25,399 bases of DNA from CAZEIW01 sp964512305 (GCA_964512305.1 CAZEIW010000092.1:1-25399), one strand, 5' to 3'; positions 7,568-15,367 are shown, counted from the first letter of the stretch. The notes: a model not told the origin generated them from the letters alone. Program-made: numbers and translations.

Positions 7568-8815
7568 ATGAGCCAATCCGAGTCCGAGCCGCCGCCGCGG
7601 GCGCCTCATCCGATCCTGTTCGCCGTGCTGATGTTCCCGTTCGGCGCGATGGGCGGCTACGTGTCGGTGGCGGTCGCCTACGACCTCGGCCGTCAGGGCG
7701 TGAGCGCGGTGGCGATCGCCGCGCTGATCGCGATCGGCTTCGTGCCGCACACCTGGAAGTTCCTCTGGGCGCCGGTCGTCGATACGACCTGGACGCCGCG
7801 GGCGTGGTATCTCGCTTCGGCGCTGATCAGCGCCGCCGGCGTGGTCGCGATCGGCGCGATCCCTGCGGCCCGGGATTCGCTGCCGCTGCTCGACGCGGTC
7901 GTGCTGCTGGCCAACCTCGCCGTGACGTTCAACGGCATGTCCGTCGAATATCTCGTCGCCCACTGCGCGCCCCCGCAGCGGCGCGGCGCCTACGGTGGAT
8001 GGCTGCAGGTCGGCAACCTGGCCGGGGTCGGCGTCGGCGGCGGAGCGGCGCTGTGGCTTTCGCAGGTGCTGCCCGAGCGATGGATGGCGGGTTGCGCGCT
8101 CGGGATCTCCTTCGTCCTTTGCGCGCTCGCGCTGCAGGGCCTGCCGGCGATCGGCCCAGCCTCACACGACCTGGCGCTGGTGCGGCGCTTCCGCGAGGTG
8201 GTGCGTGATTGCTGGGCGATCGCCCGCTCGCGATCCGGGGCGCTCGCGATCCTGATTCTGTTCCTGCCGCTCGGCACCGGCGCGGCGAGCGGCCTGTGGT
8301 CGGCGGTGGCCGGCGACTGGAAGGCCTCGGTGAATACCGTCGCGCTGGTCAACGGCGTGCTGGGCGGTGTGATGGCGGGCCTCGGTTGCGTGCTCGGCGG
8401 GTACCTGGCCGACCTGATGGATCGAAAGCTGTCGTACGGCGTGTTCGCGCTCGCGCAGGCGGCCTGCGCGGTCGCGATGGCGGTCGCGCCACGCACCGAA
8501 ACCAGCTACATCGTGTTCACGCTGCTGTACGCGATCACGACCGGCCTGACCTACGCCAGCTTTTCCGCAGTCACGCTCGAGGCGATCGGCCTGGGTGCGG
8601 CGGCAACCAAGTACAACCTGCTTGCCTCGCTGTCCAACGTGCCGATCCAGTACATGATCGTGCTGGACGGATACGTGCACGATGCCTGGGGCGCTGGGGC
8701 GATGCTCGCGGTGGAAGCCGCCATCTGCGTTGCGGCCGTGGGCGCGTTCGCCGGGATCGCCCGGATCACCGGAGGGCGCCGCGCGCCGCCGCTGCCGGCC
8801 AGTGGGGTGGTTTGA
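7568..8815 (+). CDS. MFS transporter, AmpG-like (PAT family)
   Basis: This 415-residue protein has about twelve membrane segments. The segment FVPHTWKFLWAPVVD (residues 58-72) is like the loop of the peptide-acetyl-CoA-transporter (PAT) family, which includes the muropeptide permease AmpG. A second-half loop, GGYLADLMDRKLSYG, is the usual MFS repeat. AmpG imports anhydromuropeptides for cell-wall recycling, but the substrate here cannot be told from sequence alone. It begins 35 bases after lpxO and probably shares its transcript. No ampD, nagZ or ampR neighbours are present, so the AmpG role is only a possibility. Confidence 0.8.
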   Translation: MSQSESEPPPRAPHPILFAVLMFPFGAMGGYVSVAVAYDLGRQGVSAVAIAALIAIGFVPHTWKFLWAPVVDTTWTPRAWYLASALISAAGVVAIGAIPAARDSLPLLDAVVLLANLAVTFNGMSVEYLVAHCAPPQRRGAYGGWLQVGNLAGVGVGGGAALWLSQVLPERWMAGCALGISFVLCALALQGLPAIGPASHDLALVRRFREVVRDCWAIARSRSGALAILILFLPLGTGAASGLWSAVAGDWKASVNTVALVNGVLGGVMAGLGCVLGGYLADLMDRKLSYGVFALAQAACAVAMAVAPRTETSYIVFTLLYAITTGLTYASFSAVTLEAIGLGAAATKYNLLASLSNVPIQYMIVLDGYVHDAWGAGAMLAVEAAICVAAVGAFAGIARITGGRRAPPLPASGVV

Positions 8816-8874
8816 TATCGAAGGACTTCGCATTCCGCGGCTGCCGGCAACCGACTTCATGGCGGCCGCCGTTC

Positions 8875-8880
8875 AAGGAG
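8875..8880 (+). promoter_or_regulatory. Ribosome binding site deciding the VOC protein start
   Basis: AAGGAG lies eight bases before the ATG at 8889. This favours that start over the in-frame ATG at 8859 and over longer readings that would overlap the transporter gene. Confidence 0.75.
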
Positions 8881-8888
8881 ACGGCTCC

Positions 8889-9269
8889 ATGCCAGCGACC
8901 GGCCTGAACCACTACAACATCAAGGCGCCGCAGGACACGATCGAGCGCGTGCGCGACTTCTACGTCGAGATCGTGGGCCTGCGGGTCGGCGCGCGTCCGC
9001 CGTTTCGGTTTCCCGGCTACTGGCTGTACGCCGGTGACCGCCCGGTCCTGCACCTGGTCGTCACTTCGGGGCCCGCGCCGGACACCGGCGCGGGCACGAT
9101 CGACCACGTCGCGTTCGACAGCGAGGACCTCGAGGCGACGCGCACCCTTCTCGCCGCTCGCGGCATCGCCTTCAGGTTTGCCGAAGTCCCGGGCTCGGGC
9201 GTGCGGCAGTTGTTCGTCCAGGATCCGGCGGGCAACGGAGTGGAACTGCAGTTCGCAGCGCCGGGTTAA
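8889..9269 (+). CDS. VOC (glyoxalase/dioxygenase fold) family protein
   Basis: This 126-residue single-domain vicinal-oxygen-chelate protein contains two beta-alpha-beta-beta-beta units. Candidate metal ligands are the histidine in NHYNI (about residue 8), the histidine in HLVVT, the histidine in DHVAF and the terminal glutamate in GVELQF. The sequence FVQDPAGNGVELQF is typical of the fold. The family includes glyoxalase I, dioxygenases and fosfomycin-resistance enzymes, and I cannot assign a reaction. It lies 73 bases after the transporter and ends 9 bases from the convergent GST gene. Confidence 0.88.
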   Translation: MPATGLNHYNIKAPQDTIERVRDFYVEIVGLRVGARPPFRFPGYWLYAGDRPVLHLVVTSGPAPDTGAGTIDHVAFDSEDLEATRTLLAARGIAFRFAEVPGSGVRQLFVQDPAGNGVELQFAAPG

Positions 9270-9278
9270 GGGAGCCTA

Positions 9279-9938
9279 TCAGTCTCGATTGGGCGCTCCG
9301 AGAGGAAAGTACGGGCGGAACGGCCGCGCTTCCTCGACGGCCCGGGCAAACGACGGACGGGCAAGCAATCGCGCACGGTAGGCGCGCAATAGGGGGAAGA
9401 CATCGGAAATCCGGTGCGTCCAGTCCGCGTAGAACAGAGAGGGCGCAGCCGCGCAGTCCGCCAGCGTGAAGTCTCTACCAGCGGCCCAGGTTCTGCCGGC
9501 AAGCTGTCCTTCAAGCCAGGCGTAGGCGCGCTCCAGCCTTTCCCGGGCGAGGGCCAATCCATCCTCGCTCTTCACCGGGACCCGCTTCAGCGCACTGTCT
9601 ACCGCGATCTGCATTGCCTCCATCACGTGCAGGTCGAAGAAGCGGTCGAGAAAGCGGACGTCCAGCGCGGCCATAGGGTCCTCGGGCAACAGGCGCTCCG
9701 GTCCGGGATACACAAGCTGCAGATACTCGATGATGATGCTGGACTCGACGAGGTTGCGCTCGCCGTCCACCAGCAGCGGGAACTTGCGCAATGGCCAGCG
9801 CCGCAGCCACTCGGCCGCGTGTTGCGGTGTATCCCGCTCAAGGCAGCGGAACTCGAAAGGCGTGCCGTTCTCGTACAGCGCGATGAGCACTTTCTGCGTG
9901 TATGAGGAGAAGGGATGACCGTAGAGCGCGAGCGGCAT
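9279..9938 (-). CDS. Glutathione S-transferase family protein
   Basis: This 219-residue two-domain GST is third in an ArsR-AHSA1-GST operon. The N-terminal thioredoxin-like domain has YGHPFSSYTQKV with candidate catalytic serines at 11-12, a cis-proline in RKFPLLVDG and VESSIIIEYL with the glutathione-binding E65-S66. The helical C-terminal domain has GRDFTLADCAAAPSLFYADW. An earlier in-frame ATG at 9953 exists, but GGAGG at 9947-9951 places the start at 9938. The gap to the upstream AHSA1 gene is 27 bases. The substrate is unknown; association with a SRPBCC protein under ArsR control is common in proteobacteria. Confidence 0.93.
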   Translation of the reverse strand: MPLALYGHPFSSYTQKVLIALYENGTPFEFRCLERDTPQHAAEWLRRWPLRKFPLLVDGERNLVESSIIIEYLQLVYPGPERLLPEDPMAALDVRFLDRFFDLHVMEAMQIAVDSALKRVPVKSEDGLALARERLERAYAWLEGQLAGRTWAAGRDFTLADCAAAPSLFYADWTHRISDVFPLLRAYRARLLARPSFARAVEEARPFRPYFPLGAPNRD

Positions 9939-9946
9939 GTCAAAAG

Positions 9947-9951
9947 CCTCC
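9947..9951 (-). promoter_or_regulatory. Ribosome binding site deciding the GST start
   Basis: On the minus strand GGAGG lies eight bases before the ATG at 9938. It overlaps the codons that the longer reading from 9953 would use, so the shorter protein is preferred. Confidence 0.75.
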
Positions 9952-9965
9952 ATGAAGCCGTCGTT

Positions 9966-10424
9966 TCATGACAGGTTCGCCTTGACGTAGGCTTCGAGCT
10001 TCGCCAGGTGTTGCTTGCCACCTTCAATGGCGCCGTACTTATCGACCACCTCGTCGCGAGATTCCTTGCTGGGGAAGAGATGCCGCAGAGTGATCAGGGT
10101 ACCGATGTCTGTTTCTTGCAGAGTGACGGTGGTTTCGAACCAAATCCGTTTGCCGTCCCCATGGTCGAACACCAACCGGGACGGGGGCGTGATTTCCTTG
10201 AACACTGAGTGGTTGGGGTAGCGGGTACCGTCGGGCGCCACCATTTCAAACGTCCAGGCGCCGCCGACCCGGAAATCCATGGTCACACCTTCGTTCCTGA
10301 ATCCGTCCGGTCCCCACCACTTGTTTACGTGCGCGGGATCGGTCATGGCCTTCCAGACAAGTTCACGGGCGAAGGGCATTTCCCGCTGCAGCACCAGTTC
10401 GCGTTCCTTTTCATCCTTGATCAT
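9966..10424 (-). CDS. SRPBCC / AHSA1-domain protein
   Basis: This 152-residue protein of the Bet v 1-like fold has the family pattern: ELVWKAMTDPAHVNKWWGPDGF near residue 20, MDFRVGGAWTFEM near 50, then SRLVFDH and TLITLRHLF, and a long C-terminal helix. Such proteins bind small hydrophobic ligands, and many are encoded next to an ArsR regulator as here. The start overlaps the last 14 bases of the arsR gene, suggesting translational coupling. The physiological ligand is unknown. Confidence 0.93.
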   Translation of the reverse strand: MIKDEKERELVLQREMPFARELVWKAMTDPAHVNKWWGPDGFRNEGVTMDFRVGGAWTFEMVAPDGTRYPNHSVFKEITPPSRLVFDHGDGKRIWFETTVTLQETDIGTLITLRHLFPSKESRDEVVDKYGAIEGGKQHLAKLEAYVKANLS

Positions 10425-10767
10425 CGCCCCTACCTTTCTTCTTTTCCATGCTATGTAAGTAACCTTCCAGGCGGTCCAGACGGGATTCCCAGACCTTTCG
10501 CTGTTCCTCGATCCATCCTGACGCTGTTTTCAGCGGTGCCTCTTCCAGCCGGCAGGGCCGCCACTGGGCGTTCTTGCTCCGGCTGATCAGCTTTGCCCTC
10601 TCCAGCATCTTCAGATGTTTGGTGACGGCCGGCAGGGACATGTCCAGAGGCTTGGCAAGTTCGCCCACCGTAGCCTCGCCTTTGCCAAGCCGCGCCAGCA
10701 TGGCTCGCCGCGCCGGGTGGGCCAGGGCTGTGAAAATCGCGTCGAGCCTGGCTTCGTAATTAACCAT
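10411..10767 (-). CDS. ArsR-family transcriptional regulator
   Basis: This 118-residue winged-helix regulator begins with a LDAIFTALAHPARRAML helix. The recognition region TVGELAKPLDMSLPAVTKHLKMLERAKLI lies at about 33-61. No metal-binding cysteine pair of the ArsR/SmtB type is visible: the only cysteine is C72. It therefore probably senses something other than arsenic, as in the ArsR-AHSA1 pairs. It heads an operon with the AHSA1 and GST genes. Its start codon lies inside a perfect palindrome (10760-10775), a likely autoregulatory site. Confidence 0.93.
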   Translation of the reverse strand: MVNYEARLDAIFTALAHPARRAMLARLGKGEATVGELAKPLDMSLPAVTKHLKMLERAKLISRSKNAQWRPCRLEEAPLKTASGWIEEQRKVWESRLDRLEGYLHSMEKKKGRGDDQG

Positions 10768-10775
10768 ATGGTTAA
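10760..10775. promoter_or_regulatory. Perfect 16-bp palindrome, likely ArsR operator
   Basis: TTAACCATATGGTTAA is a perfect inverted repeat, AT-rich in a GC-rich setting, and contains the ArsR start codon at its centre (10765-10767 on the minus strand). Dyads of this form are typical dimer sites for small winged-helix regulators, so binding would block both transcription and access to the start. Confidence 0.65.
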
Positions 10776-10839
10776 ATTAAACGGCAACGGTCTTCCTGTC
10801 AAGCGATGCGTCGCATGAAATGCTCTCGATGTATATTAG

Positions 10840-10908
10840 ATCCGCGTGATATCAGCGCGCGACATGCACAAGAAAGAGCGAGCGGTCTATGAGCAGCAAG
10901 CAGCTTAA
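10840..10908 (+). pseudogene. C-terminal remnant of BrnT-type (DUF497) toxin
   Basis: Reading from 10840 gives IRVISARDMHKKERAVYE followed by QQAA and a TAA stop at 10906. This matches the conserved tail of BrnT/DUF497 ribonuclease toxins. An in-frame TAG at 10837-10839 and the arsR start at 10767 leave no room for the roughly 70 missing N-terminal residues. The tail overlaps the antitoxin start by 20 bases, the natural toxin-antitoxin arrangement, which supports true ancestry rather than chance. Confidence 0.7.
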
Positions 10909-11155
10909 GCCGGTTCCAAAGTTCCGCAACGAGACCGAGGAACGGGCGTTCTGGGAGACGCACGATTCCTCGGATTATGTCGATTGGTCCAAGGCGCAGC
11001 TATTCGCGCTGCCGAACCTGAAGCCGAGTACGAAGACGATTTCGCTGCGACTCCCGCAGCATCTGTTGGATTCGATCAAGGCGGCGGCCAACGCACGCGA
11101 CGTGCCGTACCAATCGCTCATCAAGGTTTGGCTGCAGGAGAAACTGCGCGGCTGA
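10889..11155 (+). CDS. brnA: BrnA/CopG-type antitoxin, apparently orphan
   Basis: This 88-residue protein has the N-terminal PKFRNETEERAFWETHDSSDYVDW segment of CopG-type antitoxins. It is followed by a ribbon-helix-helix DNA-binding domain at about 48-86 (KTISLRLPQHLLDSIK, then VPYQSLIKVWLQEKL). In the family it neutralises a BrnT ribonuclease and represses its own operon. The toxin normally lies directly upstream and overlapping; here only its last 22 codons survive. It converges on the small-subunit gene of cluster A, 35 bases away. Confidence 0.85.
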   Translation: MSSKQLKPVPKFRNETEERAFWETHDSSDYVDWSKAQLFALPNLKPSTKTISLRLPQHLLDSIKAAANARDVPYQSLIKVWLQEKLRG

Positions 11156-11190
11156 GGGGAAGCAAACCCGACCGTTGCCCGCGGCTCTCC

Positions 11191-11712
11191 CTAATCGCTC
11201 TGCACCGTCTCAAGCAACGCCAGCAGCCCTCTAAGCAGCGCGATCGGCGACGGCGGGCAACCGCCGATATGCAAATCGACCGGCAGAACGGCGGATACCC
11301 CGCCGACGCAGCCATAGCTGCCCGAGAAAACACCCCCGTCCCGCGCGCAATCGCCGACGGCGACGACCCATTTCGGGGCCGGCGTCGCCGCGTAGGTGCG
11401 CTCGAGCGCTTCGCGCATGTTTGTCGTGACGGGTCCGGTCACCAGCAGGACATCGGCATGCCGCGGCGAGGCGACGAAGCGCATGCCGAAACGCTCCAGG
11501 TCGTAGACGATGTTGTTGAGTGCATGAATCTCGAGCTCGCAACCGTTGCACGAGCCCGCGTCCACTTCGCGAATGAAGAGCGTGCGACCAAGGCGCAGCC
11601 GCGCCACCCGGTCGACCTGCCCGGCCAGCTCTGCCAGGGCGGCATCGTCGGCGCCGGGCGCGGCTTCGGTCAGCGGACCGTGCACGAAGCTCTTGAAGAG
11701 CATCCTACGCAT
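11191..11712 (-). CDS. hyfI: Hydrogenase-4 small subunit I / NuoB-like protein (cluster A)
   Basis: This 173-residue iron-sulfur protein of the NuoB/HyfI/HycG family carries the N2-type [4Fe-4S] cluster next to the large subunit. The ligands are present: C55 and C58 in SCNGCELE, C122 in GDCARDGG, and C152 in GCPPSP. An extra C135 occurs in GSYGC. Unlike the large subunit, nothing here looks lost, so electron transfer through this cluster remains plausible. It is the last gene of the operon, 11 bases after hyfG. A second ATG at codon 4 is an alternative start. Confidence 0.9.
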   Translation of the reverse strand: MRRMLFKSFVHGPLTEAAPGADDAALAELAGQVDRVARLRLGRTLFIREVDAGSCNGCELEIHALNNIVYDLERFGMRFVASPRHADVLLVTGPVTTNMREALERTYAATPAPKWVVAVGDCARDGGVFSGSYGCVGGVSAVLPVDLHIGGCPPSPIALLRGLLALLETVQSD

Positions 11713-11723
11713 GCCGGCTCACT

Positions 11724-13259
11724 CTAGAGGTCATGGCCCGAGTACGAACAGTTGAACGACTTGTTGCACAGGGGAAAGTCGGCGACGATGTTGCCCTCGA
11801 TGGCCGCCTCGAGCAGCGGCCATTGGAACCAGGACGGGTCGCGCAGGTGGCAGCGCTCGATGGTTCCCGCGGTGCCGGTCCTGACCCACGCAAGCACGTC
11901 GCCGCGAAATCCCTCGATCAGCGCCATTCCTTCGCGCGCTTGCGGCGCGCGCAGCGCACCGGGCGGGTGTGCGATCGGGCCCGAGGGTAGGTGCGTCAGG
12001 AGCTGATCGATCAGCGCCAGGCTTTGCTCCACCTCGAGCACGCGGATCCAGAGGCGGGCGTCCACGTCGCCTTCTTCGCGCACCGGGACTTCGAACCGCA
12101 GCACGTCGTAGGGGGCATAGCCGGGAGTACGCCGCGCGTCGGCCGTGCGTCCCGAGGCGCGCCCGACATAGCCGCCGCCGCCGTATTGCCGCGCGAGCTG
12201 CGGCGACAGGAAGCCCGTCCCCACCGTACGATCCTGCAGCGATGCGGTGTTGTCGTAGAGCTCGACCAGCTCCGGGAAGCGATGGCGGATCTCGTCCACC
12301 AGCGAACGGATGAGCACGTTGCCGCCGCCCGATAGATCGCGCTGGACGCCGCCGGGCACGACCCGATCCATCATCAGGCGGTGGCCGAAGCACCAGTCCG
12401 CCACGCGCAGCACCTGCTCGCGCAGGTGTCCGCACTGCGCGTGCATCATCGCGAATGCCGCGTCGTTGCAGACGGCGCCGATGTCCCCGAAGTGGTTGGC
12501 AAGCCTCTCCAGCTCGGCCATCAGCGCGCGCAGCCACACCGCGCGCGGCGGCACCTCGACGCCGTGCGCCGCCTCGACCGCCCGGGCGAAGGCCAGCGCA
12601 TAAGCCACCGTGCTGTCGCCGGAGACGCGCCCCGCGAGCACCGAGGCGCGATCGAGCGAGGCGCCTTCCATCAGCCGCTCGATCCCCTTGTGGACATAGC
12701 CGAGGCGGGCCTCGAGGCGCACGACCGCCTCGCCGTTCGCGGTGAAGCGGAAGTGCCCAGGCTCGATGATGCCTGCGTGAACGGGGCCGACGGGGATCTG
12801 GTGCAGGCTTTCGCCCTCGACAGGCAGGAACGTGTAACTGCGGGCGGTGCCGTGTGCCTCGAGGCGGTCGTCGCGGCCGCCGGCGCGCTGCCATCGTCCG
12901 TGGTCGAGCCAGGGACGCGTGTCGGCAAGCCCTTCGGGCTCCAGCCCCCACAGGTCGCGAATGGCGCGCTCCAGCCGGATGGCGGGCGGGTGCGACTGCC
13001 CGACCGATGGAAAGCGGCCGTCTTCGCAGTCGACGCTGAGCACGCCGATCTCGCCGCCGTCGTCGACCGCCATATGGACTTGCGCGCGCTCGGCCCACAG
13101 GCCTCGCAGGGTCCATTGCCCGCCCGACAACAGATGGATCGCATGCTGCCAGGTTTCGCGGTTCACGATCGAGCGTGTCCACGGACGGTGGTGCTCGACG
13201 AGCCGACCCGCTCGAACGACGTCCGCAAGCCCGGTCGCTGTTTGCGTGACTGCGCCCAT
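11724..13259 (-). CDS. hyfG: Hydrogenase-4 large subunit G-like protein lacking [NiFe] ligands (Ehr type)
   Basis: This 511-residue fusion has a NuoC-like N-terminal part (about 1-130) and a NuoD/HycE-like catalytic domain (about 140-511), with IPVGPVHAGIIEPGHFRF, RLGYVHKGIERLMEG and GGVQRDLSGGG. In HycE-type hydrogenases the nickel is held by RxCGxC near the start of the domain and DPCxxC near the end. Here these positions read RVSGDS (211-216) and SFNCSYSG (501-508): all four ligand positions are changed, though C498 and C504 lie close by. It cannot bind a standard [NiFe] centre, which places it with energy-converting-hydrogenase-related (Ehr) complexes of unknown electron partner. The ATG directly follows the hyfF TAA. 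Confidence 0.9.
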   Translation of the reverse strand: MGAVTQTATGLADVVRAGRLVEHHRPWTRSIVNRETWQHAIHLLSGGQWTLRGLWAERAQVHMAVDDGGEIGVLSVDCEDGRFPSVGQSHPPAIRLERAIRDLWGLEPEGLADTRPWLDHGRWQRAGGRDDRLEAHGTARSYTFLPVEGESLHQIPVGPVHAGIIEPGHFRFTANGEAVVRLEARLGYVHKGIERLMEGASLDRASVLAGRVSGDSTVAYALAFARAVEAAHGVEVPPRAVWLRALMAELERLANHFGDIGAVCNDAAFAMMHAQCGHLREQVLRVADWCFGHRLMMDRVVPGGVQRDLSGGGNVLIRSLVDEIRHRFPELVELYDNTASLQDRTVGTGFLSPQLARQYGGGGYVGRASGRTADARRTPGYAPYDVLRFEVPVREEGDVDARLWIRVLEVEQSLALIDQLLTHLPSGPIAHPPGALRAPQAREGMALIEGFRGDVLAWVRTGTAGTIERCHLRDPSWFQWPLLEAAIEGNIVADFPLCNKSFNCSYSGHDL

Positions 13260-14708
13260 TTACCCGAGCAGCTCCGCGACGTGTTGAAACCAGAAAACCA
13301 GCAGCGGCGGGAGGAAGATGCCGGCGGCCACGACCAGCGCCAGATGCGTGAACATCGGCACGTACGACGCGTCGCCGGGCGAATTGTTGCCACGAGGGTC
13401 GCCGAACGCCAGGCCATTGAGGCGATACAGCAGCGCTCCGAGGCCGATCAGCAGGCCCAATCCCAGCAGGACGGCAAGCGCCGGTGCGCGCGCGAAGGTC
13501 GACGTGAGGATCAGGAATTCGCTCATGAAGACGCCGGTCGGGGGCAGGCCGACGATCGAGACCACCCCGAGGACGAGGCCCCATCCGAGAATGGGGTGGG
13601 TCACCGTCAGGCCCCCGATCTCGTCCATCTTCTGCGTCCCCTTGACCTGGGCGATATGGCCGACCGAGAAGAAAATGGCCGACTTGGTCAGACTGTGCAT
13701 CGTCATGTGCAGCAATCCCGCGAAGTTCGCGAGCGGGCCCCCCATGCCGAACGCGAAGGTGACGATGCCCATGTGCTCGATGGACGAGTAGGCGAACATC
13801 CGCTTGACGTCATCGCGGCGATACAGCATGAACGCGGCGAACACGACCGAAACCAGCCCCAGCGTGACCATCAGCGGCCCGGGTGCGAGCGCGCCCGGGT
13901 TGGCGGCCATCACCATCTTGAAGCGCAGGACCGCGAAGAGCGCGACGTTCAGCAGCAATCCCGAAAGCACGGCCGAGATCGGGGTCGGGCCCTCGGCGTG
14001 CGCGTCGGGAAGCCAGGCGTGCAGGGGTGCCAGGCCGACCTTCGTGCCGTAGCCCAGCAGCAGGAACACGAAGGCCAGGTTCAGCAGCGCCGGGTCGAAG
14101 CCCGAGGCCCGCTGCACCAGCACGCTCCAGGCCATCGCCTCCAGGCCTTCTCCAAGCACCGAGCTTGCGGCGAGATAGACGAGGATGGTTCCGAAAAGCG
14201 CCAGGGCAATGCCGACGCTGCCCAGGATGAAGTACTTCCAGGCCGCCTCGAGTGCCTCGTGCGTGCGATAGATGCCCACCATCAGGACCGTGGTCAGCGT
14301 CGCCAGCTCGACCGCCACCCACATCAGGCCCACGTTGTTGGCGAGCAACGCCAGATTCATGGCGAACATGAGCGTCTGGTACATCGCGTGATAGAAGCGC
14401 AGGTAGGCGTGCGTCAGCCGGCCGGTCTCGAGCTCGTGCGCGATGTAGCTGCCGCTGAACACGCTGGTCGTGAAGCCCACGAAGGTATTGAGCACGATGA
14501 AGACGACGTTCACGTCGTCGACGATCAGGAAGAGCCCGGTCTCGGGACGCACGAAAAACAGCGCGACCGCGCACAGCAGCGTCAGCAGGGTACCGAGAAC
14601 GTTGAGCCTGGCGGTTGTCCGGTCGTCGGGCAGGAAGGCGAGCAGAACCGCGCTCGCCGCGGGGATGATCAGGATCGCCCGTACCACCAGCGAGCCGAGG
14701 TCGGTCAC
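13260..14708 (-). CDS. hyfF: Hydrogenase-4 subunit F-like antiporter subunit (cluster A)
   Basis: This 482-residue NuoL/M/N-type membrane subunit keeps the channel residues E134 (VAVELATLTT) and K223 (GYGTKVGLAPLHAWLPDAH), and RDDVKRMFAYSSIEHMG further on. At the position of the second channel lysine of the HyfB copies it has N254 (SGLLLNVALF). The start is a GTG at 14708 that overlaps the hyfE stop as GTGA; the open frame upstream of this is a shadow of hyfE. No second copy exists for cluster B inside the window. Confidence 0.9.
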   Translation of the reverse strand: MTDLGSLVVRAILIIPAASAVLLAFLPDDRTTARLNVLGTLLTLLCAVALFFVRPETGLFLIVDDVNVVFIVLNTFVGFTTSVFSGSYIAHELETGRLTHAYLRFYHAMYQTLMFAMNLALLANNVGLMWVAVELATLTTVLMVGIYRTHEALEAAWKYFILGSVGIALALFGTILVYLAASSVLGEGLEAMAWSVLVQRASGFDPALLNLAFVFLLLGYGTKVGLAPLHAWLPDAHAEGPTPISAVLSGLLLNVALFAVLRFKMVMAANPGALAPGPLMVTLGLVSVVFAAFMLYRRDDVKRMFAYSSIEHMGIVTFAFGMGGPLANFAGLLHMTMHSLTKSAIFFSVGHIAQVKGTQKMDEIGGLTVTHPILGWGLVLGVVSIVGLPPTGVFMSEFLILTSTFARAPALAVLLGLGLLIGLGALLYRLNGLAFGDPRGNNSPGDASYVPMFTHLALVVAAGIFLPPLLVFWFQHVAELLG

Positions 14709-15367
14709 GGCCGTTCTCCGCGGAAGCGGTCGAGTGCGTGGACGTCCACGGAATCGAAGCGCTCGCGAATCCGGAACAGGAAGATGCCGATGACGATCAG
14801 CGCGATCAGGATCGAAAAGGCGACGCTGATCTCCACGACCAGCGGCATGCCCTTCGCGCCGGTCGCCGCCAGGATCAGCCCGTTCTCGATCGACATGAAG
14901 CCGATCACCTGTCCCACCGCATTGCGCCGGGACACCATCATGAGAAGGCCGAGCAGGATGACGGAGAGCGCGAACGCGAGGTCCTCGCGCACCAGCGTGC
15001 CCTCGGCGGTGGTGATCGGCAGCATCACCATGATCGACAGCGCCACGAGCCCGATGCCGGCCAGCATCGTCTGCCCGATGCCGACAACGGTCTCGATGTT
15101 CCGGTGGATCCCCAGCCGGACGATGATCCGGTGCAGCACCACCGGGATCACGATCGCCTTGACCAACAGCGCGATCGCCGCGGTGATGTACAGATGAGGC
15201 GCGCCCTGGATGTGCGCCTGCCATGCCACGGACGCCGAGACGACGAGCGCGTGCAAGGCGAAGATGTTCAGCAGGCTGAACATCCGGTCCTGGTACAGGA
15301 GCATGAAACTCACCAGCACCAGCGTGCCGGCGAACAGGTGGGCGATGTCCAGCGCCAGGCGGTCCAT
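14705..15367 (-). CDS. hyfE: Hydrogenase-4 subunit E-like membrane protein (cluster A)
   Basis: This 220-residue, highly hydrophobic protein has a NuoK-like C-terminal half: VIGFMSIENGLILAATGAKGM with the conserved glutamate, then VVEISVAFSILIALIVIG and a soluble tail with RIRERFDSVDVHALDRF. Its ATG shares one base with the hyfC stop (TGATG), which fixes the start. It aligns over its whole length with the cluster B copy at 219-878, including the FDS(V/L)D(V/I) tail. Confidence 0.9.
   Translation of the reverse strand: MDRLALDIAHLFAGTLVLVSFMLLYQDRMFSLLNIFALHALVVSASVAWQAHIQGAPHLYITAAIALLVKAIVIPVVLHRIIVRLGIHRNIETVVGIGQTMLAGIGLVALSIMVMLPITTAEGTLVREDLAFALSVILLGLLMMVSRRNAVGQVIGFMSIENGLILAATGAKGMPLVVEISVAFSILIALIVIGIFLFRIRERFDSVDVHALDRFRGERP

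Noticed and set aside
11156..11190. Bidirectional terminator between the antitoxin and hyfI genes
   Set aside because: No clear stem-loop with a T run is visible in the 35 bases between the convergent stops.
12381..15197. A 938-codon open frame on the plus strand across cluster A
   Set aside because: It has the same low-complexity composition with no recognisable domain, and it lies over the well-supported hyfE, hyfF and hyfG genes.
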